From Periconia sp. R9002 (taxonomy: Eukaryota; Ascomycota; Dothideomycetes; Pleosporales; Periconiaceae): a stretch of 64,000 nucleotides of DNA. Below the pieces are notes generated by a model. That model saw only the letters and a program-made list of their open reading frames with translations, ran no database searches and had not been told where the DNA came from. A program made the position numbers and the translations under genes. Of the stretch, positions 23,855 to 35,804 are shown piece after piece (within the stretch, counting starts at the first letter, position 1; each line of letters opens with the position of its first letter). Where the stretch lies: NCBI GenBank assembly GCA_023627715.1, contig JAMAHW010000092.1, forward strand, positions 1 to 64,000, written 5' to 3'.

Positions 23855-26457
23855 CTACCGCCCGAAGATCCCATTCCCGCCGCCAACCCTCTGCACCACC
23901 AACGACGACGGCGTCGAGGTATCTGGGCGGCCGGGGGTAGCGTTGTTCGCTGAAGGAGGTTGCGGGATTCCTTGTCTCCACCGCGGTGCTGAGTGGTCGT
24001 CTTGCTGTTGCGGGAGATTGCTGTGGGAGTTGGAATTCGTGTAGGCGGGGCTGGAGAGGATGTTATGTTGATGATGTTGATGGGGGTGGTGTTGGTGTGG
24101 AGGAGGGTTGTGATTCGTGTGGTGGCGGGGTATTGAGCTTGGGGATTCGGCATATAGGTGATGTTGTTGTTGTTGTTGGTGATGATGGGCTTGATGGTTG
24201 TGATGTTGATGCTGGTCCATCGCCATCGGATGCCTCTTCATCTGCAGCACGGGGGATTCCGAGTCGGTCACGCGCCCGCCGTTGCTGTTGCTGTTGGGGT
24301 GGAGACCGGAGGAGGGTGGGTTAGAGTGGGCTTCGATGGTCGAGGCGGAGCCGTTGGGTGGGTCGAAGCGCCGCTGCACCACGGGCGTGTGGTAATTATG
24401 CGCCGCGGGCGGGCGTGATGATGACGGCGGACCGGATACATTGTTATAGTGTGTTTGCTGGTGAGCGGGGTGCTGTGGATTCGCCCACGGCGTGCGCTCG
24501 AGGAACTGCTCTTCTGCGGCTGCTTCGTCGGCGGTCGAGGTGCGGCCGTACGTAGGTCGGACGTAGGAGACGGGCGGCGGTGGTGCAGCAGGTCGAGTAG
24601 CAATCTTTGGCAATGTTAGCTTTTAACTTTTGAAAAGACAAATGCCAATCATGCTCACCTTCATTGCCCGGAGGTCGTCGTCAATTTCCGACGGCCGCGC
24701 TGGCTTTATATCGGGCGCAGCAGGGAAACCGACGTATTTCGCTATGCCTGACAGAATCGAAACCTCCAGATTGTATGCCGCTTGGTGCCGGATCTGATCT
24801 GATCTCTTCTCGGGAAGCTTCAACATGTACTCCACCTCGTCAACACCCAGCTGTCGGCGACCGCGTTGGAGCTCAAATATCCGCTGGTTGCACTCGGAAA
24901 GATATTGCTCACGTATATCCCGTACTGTTTGGAGAAATTGACTGTGGTGTTGATGTCGCTCGGCCTCTGTGATGACCTCTAGGTTCCTTTGCTTGTAAAC
25001 CAGCAGCTTCTTCTCGTAGGCAATCTTCTCTGCGCGCCGGTCGTCTATGCATTTGATCATGGCGAGGTATTCGGGATGCGCGCAATTCGGCTGTCTTAGC
25101 ATCTCCAGCTCCGCTTCGTGCTGTGCTATTTGTTCGTCGCACAACCTACGCGCGTTAGTTGTGATTCTGCCCACGTACAAAAAGATTGCTTACTTTTCCC
25201 GGAAAAGTTTGAATTTCTTCTCAATCTTGGCGAGTTCAGTGATGGCTTGCTTCTTCTTGAATACTGCCCCATTATTAGCAATTGAGCATGGTTACCGCGA
25301 TACCAGCTAAACCCACCTTCTTCATCCATGGTCCCGCTGTCGTCATCGTCGCCATCACCTTCTCCTTCTGCCTCTATGCTTGCTATAGCTTCGAGGGACT
25401 CCTCCAGTAGTTTCCGCTTGCCCCTCCTACCGCCTTTGCGGGGTTTTGCATGTTTTGCGACCGTTGCCAGCTCGGTGACGGTTTCTGCGGCGATGTCGGC
25501 TTGGCGCTCCTCCAGTTCAATCTCCTCCTGCGCAAGCTGCGAAATCCGCTCTTCGGCGTTTTCAAGCTCTTCTTCTGCATCCACCTGCTCCAGACCATCC
25601 ACTGCAGCTTCATGGCTGCCATTGACCGAGGAGGCCTTGGCGGTGCCGCTTCTTTTCCGCGCGGGCTCATCGGCTTCTTCCTCGAGGCTACTATTTTCTG
25701 GACTGGGCCGCTTCCGCTTCTTTCCAGCAAGCTCAGCTAGACTAGCAGCCTCTGACGCAAGAGACAGGGCATGCAGCGCCGAATTCTCCCCCTCAACCTT
25801 TGCGGTCGCGCTTTCGACGGGGACAAAGGACGGCGTGGGGGGGACCGAGTCATCGTCATCCACTGCTTTCGAATGTACCAGCTTACTTGGTGTGTGCTGA
25901 TACACCTGCTCAGACGCGAGCGACGTGTCCGTGGCCGTGCGGGTCAGTTTGCGAGGTGTGAACTCCAGGCGCTCGGTTTCTGCCTCCGACTCGTCCTCAT
26001 GTGCGTCGACGGCAGTTGCTGGTCTGGGGGTGGCTTCGGATTGTACGTCGGAGGCATCTCCAAGCTCGCTCAAGCTGCTGGACCGGTCGTCGGCATGGAT
26101 GTCAAAGCCATCTTTGTTTATTTCGAGCTTCTCTAACTCCAAGGCACTTTTGGACACTGGTACTGCCAGCGTTGTGAGCATCTCGGCCTCTTCTACCGTT
26201 GGCGAAATGGTGTTGGAGGTGGGCAAGCTCGCCGACGGCTGTGTAGCTTCGTGCGAGGGGAAAGTTGGAGAGGAGGGGTCTGGGTGGTCAGGGTCGGCGG
26301 CCGGAATGGAATCTGTGCCTCGAAAGCCATCATCAGCTATCACATTCGCATGGACGATGTTTGTTATTGGAGACGACCTACCGACGGGATCGGCGACGTC
26401 ACCCGCGGTGTTTGTGGGTTTGGCGGAGCTCGTCCTCGCTCGCTGGTGCGCGCTCAT
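23855..26457 (-). CDS. Sds3/Dep1-like subunit of Rpd3L-type histone deacetylase complex
   Basis: Putative nuclear corepressor subunit. Four exons: 26457-25317, 25263-25194, 25145-24659, 24604-23855. Introns are 25264-25316, 25146-25193 and 24605-24658. All join in frame to 815 residues. The start is the ATG at 26457 (MSAHQRART); a further upstream open stretch has no ATG. Residues 1-380 are acidic and Ser/Thr-rich with KKRKR-type basic patches. The core (about 380-565) is a long helical region with the Sds3-like signature: KKKQAITELAKIEKKFKLFREKL split over two exons, then MLRQPNCAHPEYLAMIKCIDDRR, and closing YVGFPAAPDIKP. The last 250 residues are Gln/His/Pro/Asn-rich. Fungi have both Sds3 and Dep1 in this family, and I cannot say which this is. 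A 63- or 69-bp stretch at about 26316-26384 has intron-like ends in frame and might be spliced. Confidence 0.82.
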
Positions 26458-27047
26458 CCTGCGCCCAGCCCGCAACGTGATTCAAATCTGGCGCGATAGA
26501 GTGAGGTAGGTAGTCGAGGCGAGAGGAGGGTTATCTCGGGCGTGGTACGTTGAGAGTGGAGGAGAGAAGGGGACCGCGAAAGCAGGGTGCGGGCGAAGAG
26601 GTTTCTACCGGTGGGAGGGATGCTGCAGGGCAGCGGTGGGGAGGGATTTTTGGATGGAGCTGCGCGCGAGCTGCGACCAGAAGGTAGACAGGATTCCGAG
26701 GGGGAAAGAGGGTGGTGGTGGCAGGAATAGTCGAGCGGGAGAGTAGTCATGTGGGAATGGAAAGCAACGAAAGACGACAGACAGACAAGACAAGACAGGA
26801 ACCGAACAGTGCTAACATGACCCAGCCAGCAGCCAGCGAGCGGCCGACGCAGCCAGCCCAGGTCATACCGAAGTAATTCCGCCCTCCCCGCACCAAACCG
26901 GCCTAGCTCGCTCGGAACGGAACAACTCGAAACTTTTATCCATCGTCGCATTCTTTTCTGCTCTCAACGACCATTTGCAGATCGAGAAGACCGCTTTTTG
27001 CGAAGAACTCTGAAGTAACTGGGCCAATATTTGCCTCAATCGTCGCA
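26458..27047. promoter_or_regulatory. Bidirectional promoter, Sds3/Dep1-like gene and nop12
   Basis: A 590-bp spacer separates two divergent start codons, so both genes are likely driven from here. It contains a CAGCCAGC-type stretch at about 26823-26860 and a purine-rich plus strand at about 26515-26720. No specific operator is recognised. Confidence 0.5.
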
Positions 27048-28716
27048 ATGGGCAAATCATCAAAAAAACAATCCGACTCTGCTGTCGCCAGCAATTCCAG
27101 CAGCAAGAATGGCAAGTCTACTTTGATCAAGGTGGATAAAAAAGCTCTGGACCCTGGCCTTGCGTCTCTTTTTGCCAGCAGTGTGCGTGTTTCGTCCTCG
27201 ATACTATATTTTCAGAAACTAACAATTCGTGCAGGCGGGACCAGTTACAGCTCCGCCAAAATCGCGATACCAGGATATCCCCACCAAGGACGCAGCCCAA
27301 GAAGACGATGAGGAAAGCTCCGACGAAGATTCTGCCTCCGACGATGCTTCCGAGGAATCAGAAGATGCGGAAATGGCCAGCGGTTCCGAGTCCGAGGCCG
27401 ATTCTGTTTCCTCGCCCGACGATGAAGACGATACGCCTGCGCAAGCGGAGAGTATATCCCAGGAAAAGTCGACCAAGAAACGGAAACGCGGCGATAAGGA
27501 CGAGGATCTAGAGGGCGCGTACATGGAGAAGCTTGCGCGCGAGGAGGCCAAGGATGAAGAGAAGCGCAAGAAGCAAAAGACGGACGCATCCGCCGCTGCT
27601 CCAACAGAGGACGGCACCACCAGCGACGTCGATGCAGATTCAGATTCCGACTCGGGAGAGTCCTTCACCATCCCCAAGCACGAAACGCAGCTCGACGAGC
27701 CCGTCGACATGAACGCCCAAGAGCTGGAAAAAGCCTCCCGCACAGTCTTCCTCGGCAACGTCTCCAGCGAAGCCATCACCTCCAAATCCTCTCAAAAGGA
27801 ACTAAAAAGACATCTCTCCTCATTCATCGCCGACCTGGCAGACACCAAACCCCCGCACAAACTCGAATCCCTCCGCTTCCGCTCGACGGCCTTCTCCAGC
27901 TCGCTCCCCAAGCGCGCCGCCTTCGCCAAAAAGGAACTCATGGACACGACGACCAAATCCACAAACGCCTACGCCGTCTACACCACCAAGACGGCCGCCC
28001 GCGAGGCCGTCAAGCGCCTCAACGGCACCGTCATCCTCAACCGCCACCTGCGCGTTGATTCCGTCGCGCACCCCGCACCCGTCGACCACCGCCGCTGCGT
28101 TTTCATCGGCAACCTCGGCTTCGTCGACGACGAATCAGCGGCAAAACAGGCAGACGACTCCACCAAGCCCACCAAAACCAAACCCCCGGGCGACGTCGAA
28201 GAAGGCCTCTGGCAACAATTCGGCAAAGCCGGCAAAGTCGAAAGCGTCCGCGTGCCCCGCGATGCACAAACCCGCGTGGGCAAGGGGTTCGCGTACGTGC
28301 AATTCTACGACGAAACCGCCGTCGAGGCAGCTCTCCAATTCAACGACCAAAAATACCCGCCCCTCCTCCCGCGCAAACTCCGCGTCACGCGCGCCAGGGC
28401 CGTCAAGAAGAACAACAAGGCCAAACCCCGAACCGCCGGACCACCCGTGTCGTCCGCCAGGAAGGGCGCGTACAACGCCAAGATCCCCGCCGAGCAGAAA
28501 TCCCAGCAGGGGCGCGCGCGCGCGGTGCTGGGTAAGGCCGCGGCGTTCAAGTCGGCCGAGACGTTTGTGTTTGAGGGACACCGCGCGAGTAGCAAGCAGG
28601 GCAAGAGCGGGTTGAAGCTCGGTGGGAAGGGCGGCGGCGGTGCGAAGAAGAAGGGCCCGAATGGACGGAGGGAACGCAGCAGGGCGTGGAAAGCTAATGG
28701 GAATGGGAAGAAGTAG
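27048..28716 (+). CDS. nop12: Nucleolar protein 12 (RNA-binding, ribosome biogenesis)
   Basis: Nop12-type nucleolar RNA-binding protein involved in 25S rRNA maturation, by family knowledge. Exons are 27048-27182 and 27235-28716, with intron 27183-27234 (GTGCGT, GTGCAG). The product is 538 residues. The N-terminal LDPGLASLFASSAGPV motif spans the intron and is typical of Nop12. Residues 65-190 are highly acidic (Asp/Glu/Ser) and include a KKRKR basic patch. The first RRM is near 214-322 (RTVFLGNV start, with a long insertion) and the second near 332-435 (CVFIGNLGF; GKGFAYVQF). The C terminus is Lys/Arg/Gly-rich and ends GNGKK, as expected for a nucleolar protein. The start context is caATGg, and the first ATG is used. 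Confidence 0.94.
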
Positions 28717-29301
28717 AGCTCCGTGCGATTTAAAAAGTGTATAGTTTTTCTTAAGAATAAAATATGCTTAATGGAAAGCGTCGAGGGTTCCTTTTCCTTT
28801 CCATATGTATAACCCTTCCAAATCAATTACCTGTATGCCACGTTTCCCCCCCAGTCAAAGACATTATGTACCGTGTTTTTCCTGTTCTTTTCCGCCCTGC
28901 GTCGATACCTCGAGTAACAATACCTGTACCTCTCTCTCTACAATAATTAATCAATTCATACTTTTCACAACCCCCCCCCCTCCCTCCTCTCTTCCTCACA
29001 TCAAAACGCCCTTAACACACTCCCGTCTAAGTTCCAACACTTGAGTACTCACCACACCACACCACTCCCCCCCCCCCCTCCCTAAACCTACTCAAACAAC
29101 CCTCGTATTATAAGTACGTGAAATATTAGCATTCACTTTCCATACCTACATGTCTAAATCACCTAAACCGCACCAAACCACCACCCTACAACCCCCTTCT
29201 CACCTCCTCCTGTCTTATATCACTTATCTCTCTTCTCTCTCTCCTTTCTCTTATGTATTGAGACACCCTATACCCTCGTATATAAATATCCTAATCATGC
29301 A

Positions 29302-29330
29302 CTGTAACAACCCTAGTTACATTTAACTAT
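29302..29330 (+). repeat. Truncated fragment of the 120-bp TIR repeat
   Basis: About 29 bp here match the distal part of the copy at 49694-49811 with one mismatch (shared core CCTAGTTACATTTAACTA). The similarity stops on both sides. It is either a remnant of the repeat family or a short chance match; its length makes chance unlikely but not excluded. Confidence 0.5.
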
Positions 29331-29387
29331 GTGTGTGTGTGTGTATGTAACTTCTAACGTACCTACAATGTATACAGAAGAAGATGT

Positions 29388-29411
29388 ATAGGTAGGTAGG
29401 TAGGTAGGTAG
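29388..29411. repeat. (TAGG)n microsatellite
   Basis: About six consecutive TAGG units lie in the C-poor block of the desert upstream of hapB. Confidence 0.85.
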
Positions 29412-32106
29412 AGAAATGACTAGCTAGGTAGATAGGAGGGTGAGTAGTAGCTTGTATTCGATGGTGTTTGTGGATAGGAGGGAGGAGGGAGAGAGAGGGG
29501 GGGGGGTATATAGATAGATAGATCAACGTAGAGAGGAGAAAAAAGGGGATAAGGACCTAAGTAATAGTGACCCACTATTTTAAATCGCTACCTACGCTTC
29601 TCCTCCTAATACCTCTGCTACTACCATCCTTATTATCTCTACTCTTACTACTCTCCTCCTCTACTCCCCCTCCTTACTACCCTTCTCTATCCTAAACCTC
29701 ACCTAAACCTATATACACCTCCCTTTCCGCTCTTACGTAGGGGTTAGGATACTAAGTAGTATTACAGAAGTTTTTTTTCTTTTTTTTAGGGGGGATTATT
29801 CTTTTTAGGTAGTGGAATAATAAGGAAAATAGTTTAAGTAGGGGGTTTTTTTTTTACGTAGATAGGGATAGGGATAGGGTGTGTACATATGTATGTAGTT
29901 GGGTTGGATCTATCAATTGATGTTGTATGTTAGCTAGTTGTACTGACAGGTACATATGTACATGCCCATGTAGGTGTGCATCATCAAAGTGTACCAGCAC
30001 TTGAGGTAGGGTATGCACGTGACTCAACGTACAAAAAGCCCTAGAGTAGACGGACCAATGAGACGCGTAGAGTCCCTACGCACACTACGGGATGGAAGAA
30101 CGAGCGATGTCACGATGGACGATAATAATAGCCAAGCAGCAAACACGCCTACATGACGGCGCAAATCAAACGAGCAGGGCAAAAGTTTACCGGACAGACA
30201 CATGCAAAAAAAAAGCCAAGCAAGCGTTTCAAAGCGGAGCAAACTTTGCAAGCATGCTCAGGACGTGGAGTGCTGGCTGCGCATTTCTGGTGCGTCGTGT
30301 CTGGTCACTGGTGTTATCGTGTGGGAGTGTGTGCAAGGCTGACGGGTGTTATCGTAGAGAAGCAAAGCATGACAATGACATGCACAAGGATGGATGTGTG
30401 CGTGTGTTGAGTTGCACTTGTGCGGCGGCGTTGGGCGCGCGCGCGCGTGCGTGTGTGTGTGTGTGGCTTCGGGCCTTCGCGCTGCTGCTACTGCCACTAC
30501 GGCCGGCTGCCACGCCGGGCGATCGCCAACAAGTGAGGTTGAGCTTAAGTTTCTCCGAGGCATCCCGACACGGTCAAGAGCACGAGCTCAAAAAAATGGA
30601 CAAAAAGTGCGGGCGCTGTATGGTTGGAAAAACAAAAAAAGGGAAGGGCAAGTGCCCTATGGCGAGCGAGGGCAGGAAATTGGGCGCGATGCGATTCGGT
30701 GAATCCGTCATGGAAGGACGAGATTGGAGAGTCGGAGCGGGGTCGTCGTCTGCCTTGTCGTTCCGTGACTGAGTGCATCGGGATTTTCTGCAACTGTCCG
30801 TCAAACGCGACGACACGACGGCGCATTGGCTAGGGCGAGGGAGATCATGAGGAGAAAGGCAGACGAGACGAGACGGACGGACGGACGTGGCCGAAGCGTC
30901 TCGCGCGCGCGGGCGGGGCGGGCGCGGGTCCATGACTGGCTGCCCCAACCCAGCGCATTGAATGGCTGTCAGCTGAAGCCTGGGGGAGACAGAATAGACA
31001 TGGGATGGATGAGATATTGCTGCACGGCCAAGAAGATGGGGTGTGGGATGCAATGGCAAATGGCAGAGGGATGCAACCGTGTGCGCCGTCACGCTGGGTT
31101 AGGCGCCCGCCAGAAATGGTGCTGCTGTGATTCGCCTGCAGCCTCCAAATTGCAGCCCGTCTTTTCTTTTTTCCATCCTCTTCATTGATTGATTTTTGCA
31201 TGTTGTCGGCTTCCCTTTTGCTCCTGCTCGCCTGCCACTGGATGGTTTTGCTGCTTTGGGCCCCATAGTGTTAGTCATTCTCTATTTTGTTGTTCGTGTG
31301 CGGTGATTGCCCCGACTTTCCAGCTGCTGCTTTGGGATGCGCAGTGAATAGCCGTGCCAGACCGAGAAGGAGGCCACGGCAAGGCTGCCATGTGCCAATG
31401 CTATGCTATACTGTACTATGCGTGCGTGGGAGGGTGTGGGTGTGTCGCTTCGCTGTGTGAAGGCAAAAAGGCATGCGTGCGTGTTGTTCAACAGACCTAC
31501 CTACCTGGCCGGGCGACGGGGGTGCGAGGGAGGGAGGGCTCGGGGGCACGGGAGGCAAGCGAGCGAACGGCGACCACGTCAACAGCGGCCCAGCAAGGCC
31601 CAGCACAAGCAGCAGTCATAGCACACCGCCGCCTGCAACGTCATGCCACGGATCCTGGAGGCGCATCAGGATGGATGGATACATGTAGGATAGAAGAATA
31701 AGAGATGAGATGCTGCGTTAAAGCGACGTTGATAAGAATGGCGACGACATGTTCACAGACGAGGGCACGTAGAAATAAAAAAGAAGAAGCATTGAATGAA
31801 TGAATGAATGAATGGGTGGGTGGGGGCAAGTGCAAGCGAGGTTCCGACATTTGCCGCGCTCTTGGCTGGATACCGATCTCCTCATTCTGTATCTGTACTA
31901 GCCACCGCACAAGAAAAGCAGCAGAACGAGCAGAAGCGCCGGCCATGACGAGTGCATCCTACAAAGACAGGCAGCCATTGCTGTTGTTGAGCGACTGAAT
32001 TGAATGAGTGAGTGAATGAGCGACTCTGTCCAAGCAAGGTTCGGAACCAGGTGGCAAAATGCTGTATACATATAACTACCTAATTGCTGCTTGCTGGCTG
32101 ACATGA

Positions 32107-32131
32107 CAGGCAGGCAGGCAGGCAGGCAGGC
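32107..32131. repeat. (CAGG)n microsatellite
   Basis: Six CAGG units lie about 0.9 kb upstream of the hapB start. Confidence 0.85.
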
Positions 32132-33038
32132 AGTTATTATGCATGGAGCACGATGGAAATGGGATGGATGGACGAGACGAGGCGAGACGAGTGCGGTGGT
32201 TACCGAGTACCACGTACGTACGCGTCGACAGCATTTAACTCCCAGAGTAGCAGTCAGTAGGTAGGTAACGTACAGTAGCAGTGGCAGTAAGTTAGTTAGT
32301 TAGCAGATGGAGGGGTGGGAAGGGTGTGCGCTGGCGTGGGTTGTCATCATGGAGCGAAGAGGGACAGACACTTCGGCATCGGGTGGGCGAGCGAGGGCGA
32401 GTGCATGTGCTGACGAGGCTGAAGGTCCCGGCCGCCGTCCCGAGAGTGAGAGAGAATTCATTCCGTGGATGAATATCTGATGGTTGCATGTCGGTTGAGA
32501 TGGTTACAGAAGAAAGCAAGTTTTTTGGAAGTGTTTCGAGTGAGAGAGTGCAATTAGGTAACTGTATACGGGGATTGTGTATAACCTCTTGTTACTGTGC
32601 TGTGCTGTGGCAGCTGTGCTATGGGTAAGAGCAGGCCCGTGCACACTGGCTGAATCGGGACTAGCGGGTGGCAGAGGCCCGGGCTGCGGGCAGTGGGCCA
32701 GCAACCAGTAAAAAGCCCCAGCGTCCGCTCTTTCCCTCTGCTCTCTGCTCCTGCTCTTTGCTCTGCCCAATCGCTTTCCTGCTTCCTCCCTCGCTCTACC
32801 CTCTACCCTCACAGCGATCCACCACTACCATCATCTATCCTAACCATTCAACTACCACTACTACTACTACTTTTATACTACCACCACCGCCTCAACTCTT
32901 TTCCGACCTCACCTATCCATCCCCACTCTCCCTCCCTCCCTCCCTCCCTCCCTCCAACTTCCGCACCCTCTCGCCCTCGACCCGTCTGCTCACCCCCGCC
33001 ACGGTCGTCGCTGCCGTCGCGTACCTGCTGCCGCAGTC

Positions 33039-34103
33039 ATGACCGACTACGCGCAGTATCAGCCAAACCACCATGCCCATTCAACCATGCAAAACTATGG
33101 CGGAGCTCAAAACCCAGGCGCCACCAACGCGTCCATAACCTCGCCCACACAGCAGCAAATGCATTCGTACCAGCAGACCTCGCCCATACTGCCCTCGCAA
33201 GGCTACAATCAGCAGCCCGCTCCCAATGCCCAGCACCACCAGCAGATGAACTACCAACCCGCCGGCTACATGCCCAACATGCACACCCAGTACGGCATGT
33301 CACCCACCCAAGCTGCCGCCATGGCTACAGCCGCTGCTGCCGGTCCAGCAGGATACTACGACCAGATGGGCCAGGGTCAGCTTGCGCAAGACCCGCGCGC
33401 CTCCCCGCGCATGTCGGGCGGCCAGCTCAAGGATGGTCGTGTCGCTCCGCGCTCCCCCACGGCCGCCTCAAATCCCATGAGTGCCGGCGCGCTGCCGTCG
33501 CAAGTGCAAATGACGCCCACCCAGGCCAACATGCAGCGGAGGATGAGCACACAAATCCCCAGCCCCGCAATGCAACAGCCTCAGCCCGTCATGAACCACG
33601 CGGCCGCCAGACCCTCGGTACCACCGCAGATGGCTCCCCAGCCGCCCCAGCAACACCAAGGATCGCCCGAATTGGTCGCTGGCGCACAGCCCGAGGAGGC
33701 GCCCTTGTACGTCAATGCCAAACAGTTCCATCGCATCCTCAAGCGGCGATTGGCGCGCCAGAAGCTCGAGGATGCCCTCCGCTTGACCTCCAAGGGTCGC
33801 AAGCCGTATCTGCACGAGTCAAGACACAACCACGCCATGCGGCGTCCTCGTGGCCCCGGCGGTCGTTTCCTCACGGCCGAGGAGGTGGCGGCCATGGAGG
33901 CTGGCGGCAAGGATGGCGAGCTGGAAGGCGGCAACAAGGAAAACGACAGCGCGTCCATCAAGAGCGGCGGCAACCAACCCAGCTCGGCCAAGCGCAAGGC
34001 CTCGAGTACCCAGCTCAAGGGCGCGTCGACCAAGAAGACCAAGAGCCGGCAAAGCACCAGCGAAGAGGAAGAGGACGACGACGATGCGGATGACGATACC
34101 TAG
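33039..34103 (+). CDS. hapB: CCAAT-binding complex subunit HapB (NF-YA/HAP2)
   Basis: Sequence-specific subunit of the heterotrimeric CCAAT-binding factor; it binds DNA together with HapC and HapE and acts in the nucleus. One uninterrupted frame of 354 residues starts at the ATG at 33039. The NF-YA core lies at about 223-280. It has the subunit-interaction helix [20 protein letters not shown], a short linker, and the DNA-binding block that starts at [16 protein letters not shown] and runs to GGRFLT. The N-terminal 220 residues are Gln/Pro/Ala/Met-rich, as in activating subunits. The C-terminal tail is Lys/Ser-rich and then acidic (EEEEDDDD). No intron interrupts the core. A 466-codon frame overlaps in another register and is a composition shadow. 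The long spacer upstream and the TCCC array at 32929-32954 suggest a long leader. Confidence 0.95.
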   Translation: MTDYAQYQPNHHAHSTMQNYGGAQNPGATNASITSPTQQQMHSYQQTSPILPSQGYNQQPAPNAQHHQQMNYQPAGYMPNMHTQYGMSPTQAAAMATAAAAGPAGYYDQMGQGQLAQDPRASPRMSGGQLKDGRVAPRSPTAASNPMSAGALPSQVQMTPTQANMQRRMSTQIPSPAMQQPQPVMNHAAARPSVPPQMAPQPPQQHQGSPELVAGAQPEEAPLYVNAKQFHRILKRRLARQKLEDALRLTSKGRKPYLHESRHNHAMRRPRGPGGRFLTAEEVAAMEAGGKDGELEGGNKENDSASIKSGGNQPSSAKRKASSTQLKGASTKKTKSRQSTSEEEEDDDDADDDT

Positions 34104-35804
34104 GCTGGAGGGGGCGTTTCCACCATGGCACCGCGCCTTGACGGCTGCTGTCGGACTTCTTCCAATGCCTTGTTGTAATGCTCTTTTGTTCCTTCATCTT
34201 GTTACCCACCACCACCCCTGTATTCCCCCGGGTTATTTTTGCTGTTCATGTCATGAGTTTACGAAAGCGAGTACCTCTTCCGGGCCCTGGTCATATGAAA
34301 ATGATCGTCCGTTTTTAGCTGCTCCAAGTTGTTGATGTATCTTGACCTTTTTTTTTTTCTATATCGTCGGTTAGCATTGTCGCGCCCTGAAGTGGACATG
34401 ACCACGACTACTACCCACCCAAAAAACCTTTTTTTTATTATTCACACTGATTCCCACCAAATTGAAATTGTTTGTTTGTCTGTTTGTCGTCTGTCATCAT
34501 TTTAGCGCGGGGAAATTTCCGGACCAAAGGTGGTACTTACTTTTCTATACAAATTCTTTTTCTCCTCCCCCTGTGTGTGTGATTTGGGACTTTGCTCTTC
34601 TCCTTCTTCTTCTTCTTCCGCCGAATTCAGCAATAACAAACGGTGGCGGGTCGGGTCTGGTACTGGGAACTTTTTTTTTTCTTTTTTTTTTTCTTTATCT
34701 CTGGTTTTAGGGGGTTCTTTTATAGGTGGACTCGGCTCAGGCTAACTTTACTTTACTACACAAACTTACCTCAAAGGTGGACACAACGGGCGATGGACGG
34801 GATGGTATGGATATGTTGTTAGTTGTGTTGTTAGAGAAGTTTGAAGTTTTCATAGGGGGGGGGGAATGAAGTGGGTTGACTGGCAATGGCAAAGGCAGAT
34901 GATATACATTTTTTGAACTTGAAGGCATTATCTGTCTCTTAGACTCTTATGCGAATGCTATCCTGGCTGATCTCCCACTTCTGAAACTCACTTCCTTATT
35001 ATAAATCTTTCCTTCGTTGTAGTACTTACTACTCCTACTTATACGTAGGTAATACTGCTACAACCTCACTACTCCACGACCTTACAACTTTACAATAAGG
35101 GGTTGTGGGTGTAACCCACATCCCACAACCTTACAACCCCCTCATCATCTACAACCCCTTATTTACAACTACTCGTTTGAAAACTCCACAACCTTGGAAC
35201 TTCACACACGTTATTCACAAACCTGACAACAACTCTGTGACGTTACAACTTTACAACTAGTCACTTTACAACTATATACTCACAACCAAACTCACTCGTA
35301 ACCTTACCAACCTCACAACTTTAACAACTCCGAGTCACTCGTAACCACTTTATCACAATAAACCTTACAACCTCACCATTGAACCGCTGTATTAGAGCCA
35401 CTCACTCAAACAACTCTCACTCACTTCTTAACCCACGGATAGATACATAAACCATCTAATCTCAACCCTCCCTGCCTTCCCACCTCCACCGACCCACCCC
35501 TATTCTCAACTAAATCTCCTCAGCTCAGTCCTACTACCCTATTCCACCTTCTTAATCCGCCCTACGTGTAACCGACCTATAATGTATAGTATTTAATATA
35601 CGAAAAGGGGGAAGTGGATGGACTGGTAGACTAGAGAAGATACAGGCTTTATTTAGTTGTTTATTCAGTTATCTATTGAGAAAGAAACAGGTCTGTCCAC
35701 TTCCCTTAAGTGCAACTGTTCTATATAACTTGGCAATATAATAACATTAGAAAATAGAAAATGAAATAGGTGAGATGAAGGCTTCACTACCACCAAGTAC
35801 CACT
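34104..35804. other. Intergenic, T/G-rich then C/A-rich
   Basis: It holds the hapB 3' flank, with several long T runs (34350-34700), and then a C/A/T-rich, G-poor stretch from about 35000 to 35560. That stretch contains many loose copies of an ACAACCTTACAACT-like motif (35060-35380). I see no gene. Confidence 0.55.
35101..35130. repeat. Hairpin-forming inverted repeat
   Basis: GGTTGTGGG at 35101-35109 is followed by its complement CCCACAACC at 35122-35130. The loop also allows an alternative GTGGGT/ACCCAC pairing. It lies at the start of a degenerate ACAACC-type array. It could act in transcription ending or be incidental. Confidence 0.6.

Larger units (their letters stand above)
28717..33038. 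other. Gene desert upstream of hapB (4.3 kb)
   Basis: No gene I can support. It consists of alternating blocks: G-poor 28950-29290, C-poor 29330-29540, G-poor 29580-29720, C-poor 29780-29960, then mixed G-rich sequence to 32500. Arrays include (GT)n at about 29332-29345, (TAGG)n at about 29388-29411, (GAAT)n at about 31793-31814, (CAGG)n at about 32107-32131 and (TCCC)n at about 32929-32954. The last of these lies in the probable hapB 5' UTR. The 226-residue frame at 30092-30772 has no family resemblance. The length suggests a long regulated promoter or leader for hapB, which is inference. Confidence 0.55.

Noticed and set aside
30092..30772. 226-residue frame in the desert upstream of hapB
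   Set aside because: Composition is irregular, no splice pattern or domain is visible, and overlapping frames on both strands are equally open.
32693..34093. 466-codon open frame overlapping hapB on the same strand
   Set aside because: It runs in another register through the NF-YA core, has Pro/Arg/His-biased composition and no family resemblance; it is a shadow of a GC-rich coding region.
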